Shown in pieces: positions 36,251 through 45,000 of a DNA stretch of 64,000 nucleotides (the stretch's first letter is position 1; every line of letters begins with the position of its first letter). The position numbers and the translations under genes are program-made. Source of the stretch: Coleofasciculus sp040219735 (GTDB lineage: Bacteria; Cyanobacteriota; Cyanobacteriia; Cyanobacteriales; Coleofasciculaceae); NCBI GenBank assembly GCA_040219735.1, contig JAVJRX010000045.1; one strand, 5' to 3'. Under the pieces are notes generated by a model. That model was given only the letters and a program-made list of their open reading frames with translations, was not told the DNA's origin and searched no databases.

Positions 36251-36415
36251 CTAGTCAGCTTCATCCTCCTCAGATGTCGGAGTATTCATCTCTTCTTTAA
36301 AACCTTTAAGGGTTTTTCCTAATGCGCGACCCATGTCTGGAATCTTCTTGGGACCGAAAATTACTAGCGCGACAATCCCAATAATCGCTACTTCGGGCCA
36401 TCCTAAGCCAAACAT
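36251..36415 (-). CDS. tatA: Sec-independent translocase subunit TatA/TatE-like
   Basis: 54 residues from the chosen start. One membrane helix (MFGLGWPEVAIIGIVALVIF), the hinge FGPKKIPDMGRALGKTLKGF and a short acidic tail, as in TatA/E. Forms the pore-like part of the twin-arginine translocase in the plasma and thylakoid membranes. The frame extends upstream to 36451, but ATG 36415 is preceded by AGGAG with about nine bases spacing and gives the canonical family start. tatC is not in the window. Confidence 0.92.
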   Translation of the reverse strand: MFGLGWPEVAIIGIVALVIFGPKKIPDMGRALGKTLKGFKEEMNTPTSEEDEAD

Positions 36416-36592
36416 ACTCGTCTGCTCCTGTAGACTCTGTTTACCTATCATATATAGCCTGAGACTATCTTGTGGAAACGGTTATTTGGTGGAGATGGGT
36501 CTTTTCGCAATACCAAAGGGATGAGAAGCTGATATCCTATACCTACCCCCCTTATCCTGATGGGTTGAGCGTTAACGTTTAAGATTCAAAGA

Positions 36593-37333
36593 ATGTCAGT
36601 AACCACCAAGCCTTCCCTGCGAGAGCAACAACACCCCCTGATTTGCCAATTAGCCGACTGTATTGAAGCCAATTGGCGGCGTTACCTGGATTTGTCGCCC
36701 TATCAGCTTCCCGCCGAGTTAGGCTATGTTGAAGGACGCCTAGAGGGTGAGAAACTCACGATTGAAAACCGTTGTTATCAGACGCCACAGTTTCGCAAAC
36801 TGCATTTGGAATTGGCAAAAGTGGGAACAATGCTCGATATTCTCCACTGTGTCATGTTTCCCCGTCCAGAGTACAATCTACCCATGTTTGGCTGCGATTT
36901 AGTCGGCGGACGAGGGAAAATCAGTGCTGCGATCGCAGACCTCTCTCCGGTGAATGCTAAACGTATCTTACCCGACGCCTATCGTCAACCGTTACAGGCT
37001 TTACCAACTCCTCATTTCCAAGACGCCCGTGATTTGCCAGAGTGGGGCGACATTTTTTCGGAATTTTGCATTTTTATTCGACCCAATAATCCTCAAGAGG
37101 AACAGCAATTTTTATCGCGAGTAGAGAATTTTCTCCAAATTCATTGTACTCATGCAACTAATGCTACACCCGTTTCGGCTGAAGACCAAGCAGAAATTGT
37201 AGCCGGTCAGCATTATTATTGCACCAAACAGCAGAAAAATGATAAAACCCGTCGTGTGCTAGAAAAAGCCTTTGGCGCGGATTGGGCAGATAATTACATG
37301 ACTACCGTATTGTTTGACTTACCATCTGGGTGA
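36593..37333 (+). CDS. pcyA: phycocyanobilin:ferredoxin oxidoreductase
   Basis: Four-electron reduction of biliverdin IXalpha to phycocyanobilin, the chromophore of phycobilisomes and phytochromes, with ferredoxin. 246 residues, normal length. Glu73, His85 and Asp102, in the stretches HLELAKVG, ILHCVMFPRP and FGCDLVGGRG, correspond to the catalytic Glu76, His88 and Asp105 described for the Synechocystis enzyme. ATG 36593. Monocistronic to the eye; the frame downstream to 37569 is low complexity (CTCCCC repeats) and not a gene. Confidence 0.96.
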   Translation: MSVTTKPSLREQQHPLICQLADCIEANWRRYLDLSPYQLPAELGYVEGRLEGEKLTIENRCYQTPQFRKLHLELAKVGTMLDILHCVMFPRPEYNLPMFGCDLVGGRGKISAAIADLSPVNAKRILPDAYRQPLQALPTPHFQDARDLPEWGDIFSEFCIFIRPNNPQEEQQFLSRVENFLQIHCTHATNATPVSAEDQAEIVAGQHYYCTKQQKNDKTRRVLEKAFGADWADNYMTTVLFDLPSG

Positions 37334-37520
37334 TTTGTCATTTGTTGATTGGGAAACCTCTTCCCCTACTTCTAGAGGTTCCACGCCTTACGTCTCTACT
37401 CCCCCGGCTCCTGGAGCTTCCCCATCTTCCTCATCCCATTAGACGTGGCTTACTCCTAGCGTCTATAACTGAAGGAGGGGGTGCGAATTCAGAAATCAAT
37501 CCTATTTATATTAGGAAGAT

Positions 37521-38939
37521 ATGGGGCATAAACCAGGGATGGATGAAGGACTATTTTCTAAACCGATAACTCGTTGGGCGATCGCTCTGGCTGTTGGCGG
37601 AACCCTCGCGACTGGAGTCGCGGCTGTTTACAGCCTCAATCGGGTTCAACTTCGTACAACTCAATCACACCCGCAGCCAGTGGCTGCACCCGCTATCGAA
37701 GCGGTAACCGCCTTAGGACGCTTAGAACCCGATGGAGAAGTTATTATTATATCCGCTCCGACATCCTTGGAGGGTGCCAATGTAGTGAAAGCATTACTCG
37801 TCTCGGAAGGCGATCGCGTGCGGGAAAATCAAGTCATGGCGATTATGGATAACCGCGATCGCTTGCAAGCGGCTGTAGATCTTGCCAAAAAAAAAGTTGA
37901 AATTGCCCAAGCGAACCTGGAACAAGTGAAAGCGGGTGCCAAAGCGGGCGCAATTCAAGCCCAAGAGGAAACAATTAATCGCCTTGAACAAGAATTAGAG
38001 GGAGAAAAAAAAGCCCAACAGAGCAAAATTAATCGCTTAGAAACTCAACTGAGAGAAACCACCAAAGCTCAACAAGCCACAATTCAAGCTCAACAAGCTA
38101 CCGTTAAAGCTCAAGAATCTACGATTAGACGACTAGAGGCAGAAAAACGCAACGCTGATAACGACTTTGCCCGCTACCAGCAGTTAGCCGAAGATGGTGC
38201 AATTTCTACCTCAGAATTAGAAAGCCGCCGCTTAAGGGTAGAAACTGCCCTAGAACGCCTCAGTGAGGCACAAGAGAACCTCGCTCAACAACAGGCGAAT
38301 CTTATTCAAGCCGAAGCGAACCAAGCTCAAACTATCGCTAATCTTAACGAACAGCTCGAAGAAGGCAGAGTCAACCGGAACAAAACTATCGCCGTTCTCG
38401 AAGCTCAGATTAAAGAAGAAGAAGCCCGTCTAGAAGAAATCAAAGAAATTCGTCCGGTTGATATAAAAAAAGCCGAAGCTGAAGTTGAAAGTACACTAGC
38501 CGCTGTTGAACAAGCTCAAGCTGATTTAGATTCCTTAGCTTACGTGCGTGCCCCAGAAGATGGTCAGATTTTAGATATAAATACCCGGGCTGGAGAAACC
38601 ATTAAGGAAGGGGAAGGAATTGTCGAACTGGGAAAAACCGACGAAATGAGAGTAGTTGCAGAAGTCTACGAAAGCGATATTAGCAAAGTACGTCTCGGAC
38701 AGCGTGTTGCCATTCGTAGTGAAAGCAAGGCATTTGAGGGCAAACTTCAAGGAAATGTTAGCCAAATTGGACGGAAAATCGGCAAAAAAGATATTCTCGA
38801 TACCGATCCGGCTGCTGATGTTGATGCTAGAGTCGTGGAAGTAAACATTCGTCTACCGCCAGAAGATAGCCAAAAAGTTGCCGGATTAACAAACTCAAAA
38901 GTTATCGTAGAAATCTTGCTTGAATCAGAGTCTAATTAA
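37521..38939 (+). CDS. devB: HlyD-type membrane fusion protein, DevB-like
   Basis: 472 residues. One N-terminal membrane helix (RWAIALAVGGTLATGVAAVYSL), a split lipoyl-like domain (ALGRLEPDGEVIIISAP ... LAYVRAPEDGQILDI), a long helical hairpin of more than 200 residues with many Gln/Ala/Glu, and a beta-barrel end. The motif LGRLEP is typical of DevB. It links an inner-membrane ABC exporter to a TolC-type outer-membrane channel. AGGAAG lies shortly before ATG 37521. Followed by devC and devA. In heterocyst formers DevBCA exports glycolipids; homologues in other cyanobacteria export other lipids or compounds, so the substrate is open. Confidence 0.93.
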   Translation: MGHKPGMDEGLFSKPITRWAIALAVGGTLATGVAAVYSLNRVQLRTTQSHPQPVAAPAIEAVTALGRLEPDGEVIIISAPTSLEGANVVKALLVSEGDRVRENQVMAIMDNRDRLQAAVDLAKKKVEIAQANLEQVKAGAKAGAIQAQEETINRLEQELEGEKKAQQSKINRLETQLRETTKAQQATIQAQQATVKAQESTIRRLEAEKRNADNDFARYQQLAEDGAISTSELESRRLRVETALERLSEAQENLAQQQANLIQAEANQAQTIANLNEQLEEGRVNRNKTIAVLEAQIKEEEARLEEIKEIRPVDIKKAEAEVESTLAAVEQAQADLDSLAYVRAPEDGQILDINTRAGETIKEGEGIVELGKTDEMRVVAEVYESDISKVRLGQRVAIRSESKAFEGKLQGNVSQIGRKIGKKDILDTDPAADVDARVVEVNIRLPPEDSQKVAGLTNSKVIVEILLESESN

Positions 38940-39082
38940 TTTAAAACTATGTCCGACTAGCGAAGCGAAAAATTAAGTCGGGGTGGGTTTAGTTACATCT
39001 GGTGTTAGGTAAGAAATGATAATAGTAAAATCCTCCACTACAGACGCGCCATGGCAGATTTTTACAATCAAAACTTAAAACT

Positions 39083-39184
39083 TATAGCAGTAGACACATC
39101 GATTAGGACAGACACACTGGTTGAGTTCCACGCCTTACGTCTCAACCCGTCCTATGTGTCCTAACATCCTTTGCGGTTGCTATA
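39083..39184. repeat. MITE-like element (TATAGCA ends), copy A
   Basis: 102 bp bounded by TATAGCA (39083-39089) and TGCTATA (39178-39184). It shares the left 27 bases (TAGACACATCGATTAGGAC included) and the right end (GTGTCCTAAC, GCGGTTGCTATA) with copy B at 49417-49522. The middle differs. The right end is one base from the devC start codon, so the element forms the whole immediate leader of devC. Confidence 0.7.
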
Positions 39185-39185
39185 A

Positions 39186-40334
39186 ATGAAAATCCCTCTT
39201 GCGTGGTTACAACTGAGTCGCGAAAAAATACGATTACTGGTCGCGATCGCTGGAATTAGCTTTGCTGATATTTTAATGTTTATGCAGCTTGGTTTCCGCG
39301 ATGCCTTGTTTGAGAGTAATGTGACCTTGCATAAAAACTTAAACGGTGACATTTTTCTAATTAGCCCTCAGTCCACATCAACTATCGCGATGAAAAGCTT
39401 TCCTCAGCGACGATTATATCAAGCCTTGGGTTTTGAGGGTGTCCAGTCAATTAGTCCACTCTATATGGATTTTGGTTTATGGAAAAATCCGCAAACTCGA
39501 GCAACTCGCGCCATTATGGTTTTGGGATTTAATCCAGCTAATCCAGTATTAGATCTACCTGATGTTAACCAAAATTTGCATAAGATAAAAATAGAAAATG
39601 GGGTTTTATTTGATGACACATCTAGACCAGAATATGGTTCAATTGCTCAACTATTTCGTCAAAACGAAGAGGTAACTACAGAAGTAGAAGAACGTCGCAT
39701 CCGGGTGGTAGGATTATTTAGTTTAGGCGCTTCCTTTGCTGCCGATGGAAATATTGTTACAAGTGATCTCAATTTTTTGCGGATTTTTCCACGACGAAAC
39801 AAGGGACTAATTGATATTGGTATAGTTCAATTACAACCCGGAGCAAATATCCAAAATATTTTAACTGACATGAGACAGGAATTTCCTGATGATGTCACAA
39901 TTTTGTCCAAGCAAGAATTTATCGATTTTGAAAAAAATTACTGGCAAACCAGTACGGCGATCGGTTTTATCTTTAGCTTGGGTATAGTGATGGGCTTTGT
40001 TGTTGGTACAGTAATTGTTTATCAAATTCTTTATACCGATGTTTCCGATCATTTACCCGAATATGCCACACTCAAGGCGATGGGTTATACCGATCGCTAT
40101 TTATTGATGGTGGTTTTCCAAGAAGCGCTTATTCTGGCTATTTTAGGATATATTCCCGGAATGGTAATTGCTTCGGGATTGTATGGTTTAACAAAAGCGG
40201 CAACTCGTCTACCGATGATGATGACTTTGACTAAAACTATAACTATTCTAATTTTGACAATTATTATGTGTTGTGTATCGGGGGCGATTGCTGTGCGGAA
40301 ACTCAAAGCGGCTGATCCGGCTGATATTTTTTAG
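39186..40334 (+). CDS. devC: ABC exporter permease, DevC-like
   Basis: 382 residues with the FtsX/MacB permease fold: one N-terminal membrane helix (KIRLLVAIAGISFADILMFMQLG), a large periplasmic domain (about 45-260) and three C-terminal helices (AIGFIFSLGIVMGFVVGTVIVYQIL, LMVVFQEALILAILGYIPGMVI and TITILILTIIMCCVSG). The N-terminus KIPLAWLQLSREK is characteristic of DevC. Start ATG 39186 has no ribosome site: the preceding bases belong to a MITE. It forms the transporter with DevA and DevB. Confidence 0.94.
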   Translation: MKIPLAWLQLSREKIRLLVAIAGISFADILMFMQLGFRDALFESNVTLHKNLNGDIFLISPQSTSTIAMKSFPQRRLYQALGFEGVQSISPLYMDFGLWKNPQTRATRAIMVLGFNPANPVLDLPDVNQNLHKIKIENGVLFDDTSRPEYGSIAQLFRQNEEVTTEVEERRIRVVGLFSLGASFAADGNIVTSDLNFLRIFPRRNKGLIDIGIVQLQPGANIQNILTDMRQEFPDDVTILSKQEFIDFEKNYWQTSTAIGFIFSLGIVMGFVVGTVIVYQILYTDVSDHLPEYATLKAMGYTDRYLLMVVFQEALILAILGYIPGMVIASGLYGLTKAATRLPMMMTLTKTITILILTIIMCCVSGAIAVRKLKAADPADIF

Positions 40335-40422
40335 AGGAGTGGATAAGGCAGATGGCAGATGGCTCCAAGGAAAGAGTACCCAAGCTAAAAAGGGGATTAC
40401 AACAGCGAATTTGGCATGAATT

Positions 40423-41130
40423 ATGAATTCTAACGTATTACTTCAATCTCCTGTCGTATCGATTAAAAATCTCAATCACTACTTTGGTAAAGGTTCTCTA
40501 CGTAAACAAATCCTCTTTAATATCCATCTAGAACTCTTACCCGGAGAAATTGTATTAATGACAGGTCCTTCGGGTTCGGGTAAGACAACCTTATTAACAC
40601 TAATTGGGGGCTTACGTTCACCTCAATCAGGTTATGTTCAAGTCTTAGGGAAGGAACTCGTCGGTGCGACAGAAGAAAAACTGGTGCAAGTGCGCCGCCA
40701 GATTGGTTATATCTTTCAATCTCATAATTTGCTCAAGAGTCTGACGGCTTGCCAAAACGTGCAAATGTCGGTGGAACTTCACCCCGATATTTCTCCTACT
40801 GAGGCGGTAGCGAAGTCAACAGCGATACTAACCACAGTTGGTTTAGCCAATCATCTTAATTACTACCCCGATAACCTTTCTGGTGGACAAAAACAGCGGG
40901 TTGCGATCGCGCGGGCGTTAGTGAGTCATCCTCAATTAGTTCTAGCCGACGAACCCACAGCTGCTCTGGATAGTCAATCAGGACGTAATGTGGTGGAAAT
41001 AATGCAACAGTTGGCAAAAGAACAAGGATGCACCATTCTACTCGTGACCCACGATAACCGAATTCTGGATATTGCCGATCGGATTATTCATATCGAAGAT
41101 GGACATATTCACAGAAGTCATAAGTCATAA
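40423..41130 (+). CDS. devA: ABC exporter ATP-binding protein, DevA-like
   Basis: 235 residues, a single LolD/MacB-type nucleotide-binding domain. Walker A GPSGSGKTT, Q-loop IFQSHNLLKSLTA, signature LSGGQKQRVAIARAL, Walker B LVLADEPTAALDSQSG, H-loop VTHD. It powers the export through DevC/DevB. It is 88 nt after devC, and the last gene of the operon as far as seen. Confidence 0.95.
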   Translation: MNSNVLLQSPVVSIKNLNHYFGKGSLRKQILFNIHLELLPGEIVLMTGPSGSGKTTLLTLIGGLRSPQSGYVQVLGKELVGATEEKLVQVRRQIGYIFQSHNLLKSLTACQNVQMSVELHPDISPTEAVAKSTAILTTVGLANHLNYYPDNLSGGQKQRVAIARALVSHPQLVLADEPTAALDSQSGRNVVEIMQQLAKEQGCTILLVTHDNRILDIADRIIHIEDGHIHRSHKS

Positions 41131-41230
41131 TTCATAAGTAATACATTATAAATAGCATCAGTTACTTCGGTTAAGAACGACGTTTAGCTTTGAGCAACTT
41201 GATCTAATAATTGGCAGTTGGTGAATAGGT

Positions 41231-42007
41231 TTAGTTAATCCGCGCCCGATTCGTTCTTAAGGTCACATTAACCCCCTCACTGGATTGCTGAAGCACCAGT
41301 AAAGGAGTTGGTTTAGCTTTTTGATCCCAGTGAATCGAAACAATTCGTCCTTGAATCGTGGGTTGCCAGCTTTCATCCTCTGGAGAAAGAAAGGTTTCGA
41401 TACAATCAATAATCTGGCTAATCGTGGCTGAGGTGGCTTGAGTGGGTAATTTAGTCAACTTGATTTGAATCCGGAATAGCACTCGCATGGTACGTTTACC
41501 ACTGCTTTCTGTCTCGTACTTGACATCAAACAGTTCATCAACTTGCCTGCCTGTGGTGCTAGCAATCCCGATCGAACTTTGAGCCGCCTGATTCGGTCGT
41601 AGCGCCACACTGATGATTTGTTTTACCTTGATTTTGATTTGATTAACGATGGCAAAATGAAACACCTCTTCTTCCATCCGCAATCGCAAATAGTCTAAAT
41701 TAAATTCGCGAGAGTGAACCAAATCCGGATTGGTTTCCATTTTGCGGATAGTGTTGAGCGCCAACTTCAACTTTTTCTGGAGGTCTTTGGTCTTAAACTG
41801 CTCAAATTTCAGCTTCTTTCCCATGTTATCTAGTTGTATTTTGCCATAGACCAGTAAGCCAATCGCGAGTAAGAGCAGTCCTATGGAGACAAACATCCAC
41901 GGTGTTCCAGAGGACTGAGTATCGGCAGGTGAAGGAGAGACAGCGGTTGGTGACGGCTGAGAAACTTGAGCTAATGTAGATTCTCTAGGGATAATCGGAC
42001 TGGACAT
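41231..42007 (-). CDS. membrane-anchored protein of unknown function
   Basis: About 258 residues from the ATG at 42007, which is preceded by AGGA three to four bases upstream; the frame is open to 42136. A short Ser/Pro-rich N-terminus, one membrane helix (TPWMFVSIGLLLLAIGLLVYG), a helical stretch (KKLKFEQFKTKDLQKKLKLAL) and a globular domain (about 110-258) with several beta-strands (TMRVLFRIQIKLTKL, PLLVLQQSSEGVNVTL). I believe similar proteins occur in other cyanobacteria but cannot name the family. The soluble part would be cytosolic if the N-terminus is outside. Confidence 0.65.
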   Translation of the reverse strand: MSSPIIPRESTLAQVSQPSPTAVSPSPADTQSSGTPWMFVSIGLLLLAIGLLVYGKIQLDNMGKKLKFEQFKTKDLQKKLKLALNTIRKMETNPDLVHSREFNLDYLRLRMEEEVFHFAIVNQIKIKVKQIISVALRPNQAAQSSIGIASTTGRQVDELFDVKYETESSGKRTMRVLFRIQIKLTKLPTQATSATISQIIDCIETFLSPEDESWQPTIQGRIVSIHWDQKAKPTPLLVLQQSSEGVNVTLRTNRARIN

Positions 42008-42317
42008 AATTCCTGCTGGAGAAGATGTAAGAGTTATTTCTAGAATGCCTTCTAGGGAGTGGATCTGGTGCAATCTTGCCCTGGTTAAGTCTACTAGGGT
42101 ATCCCGACAGCGATTTTCTGTCGGTGGGGAAAACACTGTACCGAGCCGTAAACTCTTGCGAAAGTCCCCTAGGACTCCGCCATGAATGTTAGATTGTTCT
42201 GGATTTGTGTGGTTGATCGATTTGCCGCTTCAATGACAGATGCACTCATGCAAATTTTGAATTACAGTTCTGGAAAAAGGTAGCAGCAAACCGAGGTGTT
42301 CGTGCTGAATGTTACCC

Positions 42318-43979
42318 TTAATGGAGCCAGCGTGCCCGGTAGCTGCGAGCGTCAATGTGGCACAAATTGGGAAATCGACTATAGCGACCTAAGCCACCGG
42401 GCCACCACGGTTCAAGGGACCAGTAAATCTGATTGCCACTTAACCCTTCACACACAAAATCCATGGCATCTCCCACCAGATGCCGACTATACTTGGCACC
42501 CCCAACTGCTCGATTAACGTAAGGGGGACGATACCAACTGGTGACGATAAAAGGTCGCCCAATGCGATCGCGTGCCCGTTGTGCCAGTTTCGCAATGCGA
42601 ACCATAGCATCCACTGTAGCTTGATTGGGGGGCATGCGCGTACCTCCATGGGTGGCTTCTGCCCAGGTAAAGCTACCATCGGGAATGATTGGTGCTGATA
42701 GCTGAATATTGTAAGGTGTCCAACGCTCAGGGCGTTTGGGAATCACCACAGGCGTCGGCTTTGGCGGTGCTTCTTGGGCTTGACGACGGGCTTCATTCAT
42801 CCGTTTTTGGTCTTCCAGGAGAGATTGCACCGCCTGATTTCTGGTGGGCAAATCTCGCCAAAGTTGAACTAAACGGATTAAAGCTTCCCGTTGGTTGTCA
42901 TCTTCTTTATAGTCCTTGGGTATCTTCCCGACAAAGCTGATCAGTTCTCGATCGAGTTCCGCTGCCAGTTTTTGCATGGCGGTGGGGTCAGTGGTACTTG
43001 CTTGCAGGATGTCCGGATTAATGCCTAGGTGACTTAACACCGTGGCGCGGGAGTCAAATTGATTCCAGAGTCGAAAGCCTTCGGTGAGGGCATTGCGTTG
43101 GCTACCTTGTCCCTGGTAGAACTTCGGCACGCGCTCGATGAATGCCACCAGAGCCGGATCAATAATATCGAGATTTTCTTGGGGGGAGGCACTTTTTTCC
43201 AAAGACGCGATCGCTTCTTCTCGGGTTCGCAATTGACGCCACAGTTGAGTTAGGCGCAGCAGCGCTTCCCGTTGATGGGGATAACCGCTATAGCTACCAG
43301 AAACCCGTCCCATAAATTGCTTGAGGGGAATATCCAGTTTTGATGCATCCTCACGGGCTGATGTCACCTGATCCGTTGGCACTAAAGAACCAATGGTAGC
43401 ATCCTGGGTATCCAGTTTCCGCCAAATCCGCACCGCTTCTAGCAACGCATCTCGTTGATGAGGTAATCCCGTATAATATTCAGGGAGTCGATCCACAAGA
43501 GTCAGTAAGGCTTTATCTAGATAGGCAAGGTTTTGAGGCAGGTTTTCGCTTCTGAAGTCAGCGGCTAAATCAGCGAGATACGCTTGTTTGAGCGACTCAA
43601 AGTTACTCGGTTCTAAACGCGCCATAAAGGGTTGACTGGCTGGCGGTACATATCCCCTAGCTACGTTTTGCAGGAATTCATCGCTATAGCGTCCCTGTTC
43701 TAGCAGCCATAAATCATTCCCTTGCTGTCCCTGAGCAATTAAACTATCGGTAAGCGCTCGGATAACATTAGCCGCATACTGAACTTGTTCCGGGAATGTA
43801 TTCACCTGATCAGGTGATACCCGATTGGCAGGCGATATGCCTAACCCTGTTTCTTCATCAGCAAGAGTCGGAGACGAATGAACCTGATAGAGAGCCGCCA
43901 AAATTGGCTTGTGAATTCCCACTCGTTCGGCGGCTAGAAGATAATAATAATTCCGTTGGTCTGGTGATAGTATTGTCAT
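42318..43979 (-). CDS. M15-type D-Ala-D-Ala carboxypeptidase with four internal repeats
   Basis: About 553 residues. The C-terminal M15_3 (VanY-like) domain shows ITSWYRPPxVN-like VTSWYRPPYVNRAVGGA, SRHLVGDAMDF (zinc His and Asp) and the final zinc ligand CHIDAR. Ahead of it are four repeats of about 90 residues, each with a core like LIxFVxRxPxxYxxxxxQRxALLRLxxLWRxLxTR, starting near residues 155, 220, 280 and 350, which may bind peptidoglycan or a partner (inference). No signal peptide is visible, unusual for a cell-wall enzyme. The frame extends to 44009; ATG 43979 (MTILSPDQRNYYYLL) is preferred. A similar N-terminal motif (SPDQRNYYYLLAAERVGIHKPILAALYQVH) may be a substrate domain. Confidence 0.85.
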   Translation of the reverse strand: MTILSPDQRNYYYLLAAERVGIHKPILAALYQVHSSPTLADEETGLGISPANRVSPDQVNTFPEQVQYAANVIRALTDSLIAQGQQGNDLWLLEQGRYSDEFLQNVARGYVPPASQPFMARLEPSNFESLKQAYLADLAADFRSENLPQNLAYLDKALLTLVDRLPEYYTGLPHQRDALLEAVRIWRKLDTQDATIGSLVPTDQVTSAREDASKLDIPLKQFMGRVSGSYSGYPHQREALLRLTQLWRQLRTREEAIASLEKSASPQENLDIIDPALVAFIERVPKFYQGQGSQRNALTEGFRLWNQFDSRATVLSHLGINPDILQASTTDPTAMQKLAAELDRELISFVGKIPKDYKEDDNQREALIRLVQLWRDLPTRNQAVQSLLEDQKRMNEARRQAQEAPPKPTPVVIPKRPERWTPYNIQLSAPIIPDGSFTWAEATHGGTRMPPNQATVDAMVRIAKLAQRARDRIGRPFIVTSWYRPPYVNRAVGGAKYSRHLVGDAMDFVCEGLSGNQIYWSLEPWWPGGLGRYSRFPNLCHIDARSYRARWLH

Positions 43980-44026
43980 GATAAATTTTGATAAACCAAG
44001 ATATAGCACCCATTACACAATAATCT

Positions 44027-44803
44027 ATGGCTTTTTCATCGATTAACTCAGCAATAGCCGCCCATTGCTGGAAAAATCTACGTCTGATTGCCACAGATAT
44101 GGATGGAACGCTAACACGACAAGGTAAATTTAGTGGGGATTTGCTGCAAGCGTTGGAAAATTTACAAGCAGCAGATATCCCTGTGCTTATTGTTACAGGT
44201 CGCTCCGCCGGCTGGGTTAGTGGTTTGGTAAATTATTTACCCGTGCAGGGAGCGATCGCGGAAAATGGTGGGTTATATTATCCAGCCGATGGGGATCAAC
44301 CTGTCTTTTTATCCACAATTGCTGACATAACCACCCATCGCCAACACCTAGCAGATACCTATCAACGCCTCAAATCCGAATTTCCCCAGATTCACGAATC
44401 AGCTGACAATGGCTTTCGCCTAACCGATTGGACCTTTGATAATCGTGACCTCACTGTGCATCAACTAGAACACCTCAACGCCCTGTGTACGTCCATGGGT
44501 TGGGGATTTACCTACAGTTCGGTGCAATGTCATATCAAACCCACATCTCAGGACAAAGCCATCGGGTTAATCCAAGTGTTACGCGATTACTTTCCCCAGT
44601 ATCAACCTGAACAAGTTTTGACAGTGGGTGATAGTCCCAACGATGGGAGTTTATTTAACCCGCAGCTATTTCCGTTATCGGTGGGCGTTGCTAATGTTTT
44701 GGACTATACCGATGAGCTGGACTATAAACCCGCTTATGTAACCGTCGCTACAGAAGGCGATGGATTTTGTGAGTTAGTTCAGTACCGGAAGCAGTTGATG
44801 TAG
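44027..44803 (+). CDS. HAD-superfamily phosphatase (Cof/SPP type)
   Basis: 258 residues. Motif I DMDGTLTR with nucleophile and acid/base Asp, motif II TGRS, a C2-type cap (about 90-190), motif III Lys in IKPTSQDKAIG, and motif IV GDSPNDGSLF. This is the Cof/sucrose-phosphatase/mannosyl-3-phosphoglycerate-phosphatase branch; the substrate cannot be told. Divergent to the M15 peptidase gene, with starts only 47 nt apart. The stop codon TAG is itself part of a REP palindrome (TAG-AGACGTG...). Confidence 0.9.
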   Translation: MAFSSINSAIAAHCWKNLRLIATDMDGTLTRQGKFSGDLLQALENLQAADIPVLIVTGRSAGWVSGLVNYLPVQGAIAENGGLYYPADGDQPVFLSTIADITTHRQHLADTYQRLKSEFPQIHESADNGFRLTDWTFDNRDLTVHQLEHLNALCTSMGWGFTYSSVQCHIKPTSQDKAIGLIQVLRDYFPQYQPEQVLTVGDSPNDGSLFNPQLFPLSVGVANVLDYTDELDYKPAYVTVATEGDGFCELVQYRKQLM

Positions 44804-44823
44804 AGACGTGCCATGGCACGTCT
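44804..44823. repeat. REP palindrome, AGACG family
   Basis: A perfect 20-bp palindrome (half AGACGTGCCA) preceded by TGTAG, which supplies the stop codon of the HAD gene. Same family as the copies in cimA and lysC. Confidence 0.7.
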
Positions 44824-45000
44824 GGGTGTAGGAAAAGCAGGGGAAGCAACAAAGGAATGACCAATGACGAATGACCAATGACGAATGTCTGCTAATGTAG
44901 TTACTTGATTAATAATTGATGCCTTTTAGCGACCTGGCTCAAATTCACGCCTCAAGGGTTGACAACAAAGGCTTCGAGAAAAGGTGTAGGAGTAACATCT

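Noticed and set aside
37521..41130. devBCA as proof of a heterocyst former
   Set aside because: DevBCA homologues are common in cyanobacteria without heterocysts, and no other heterocyst gene is present.
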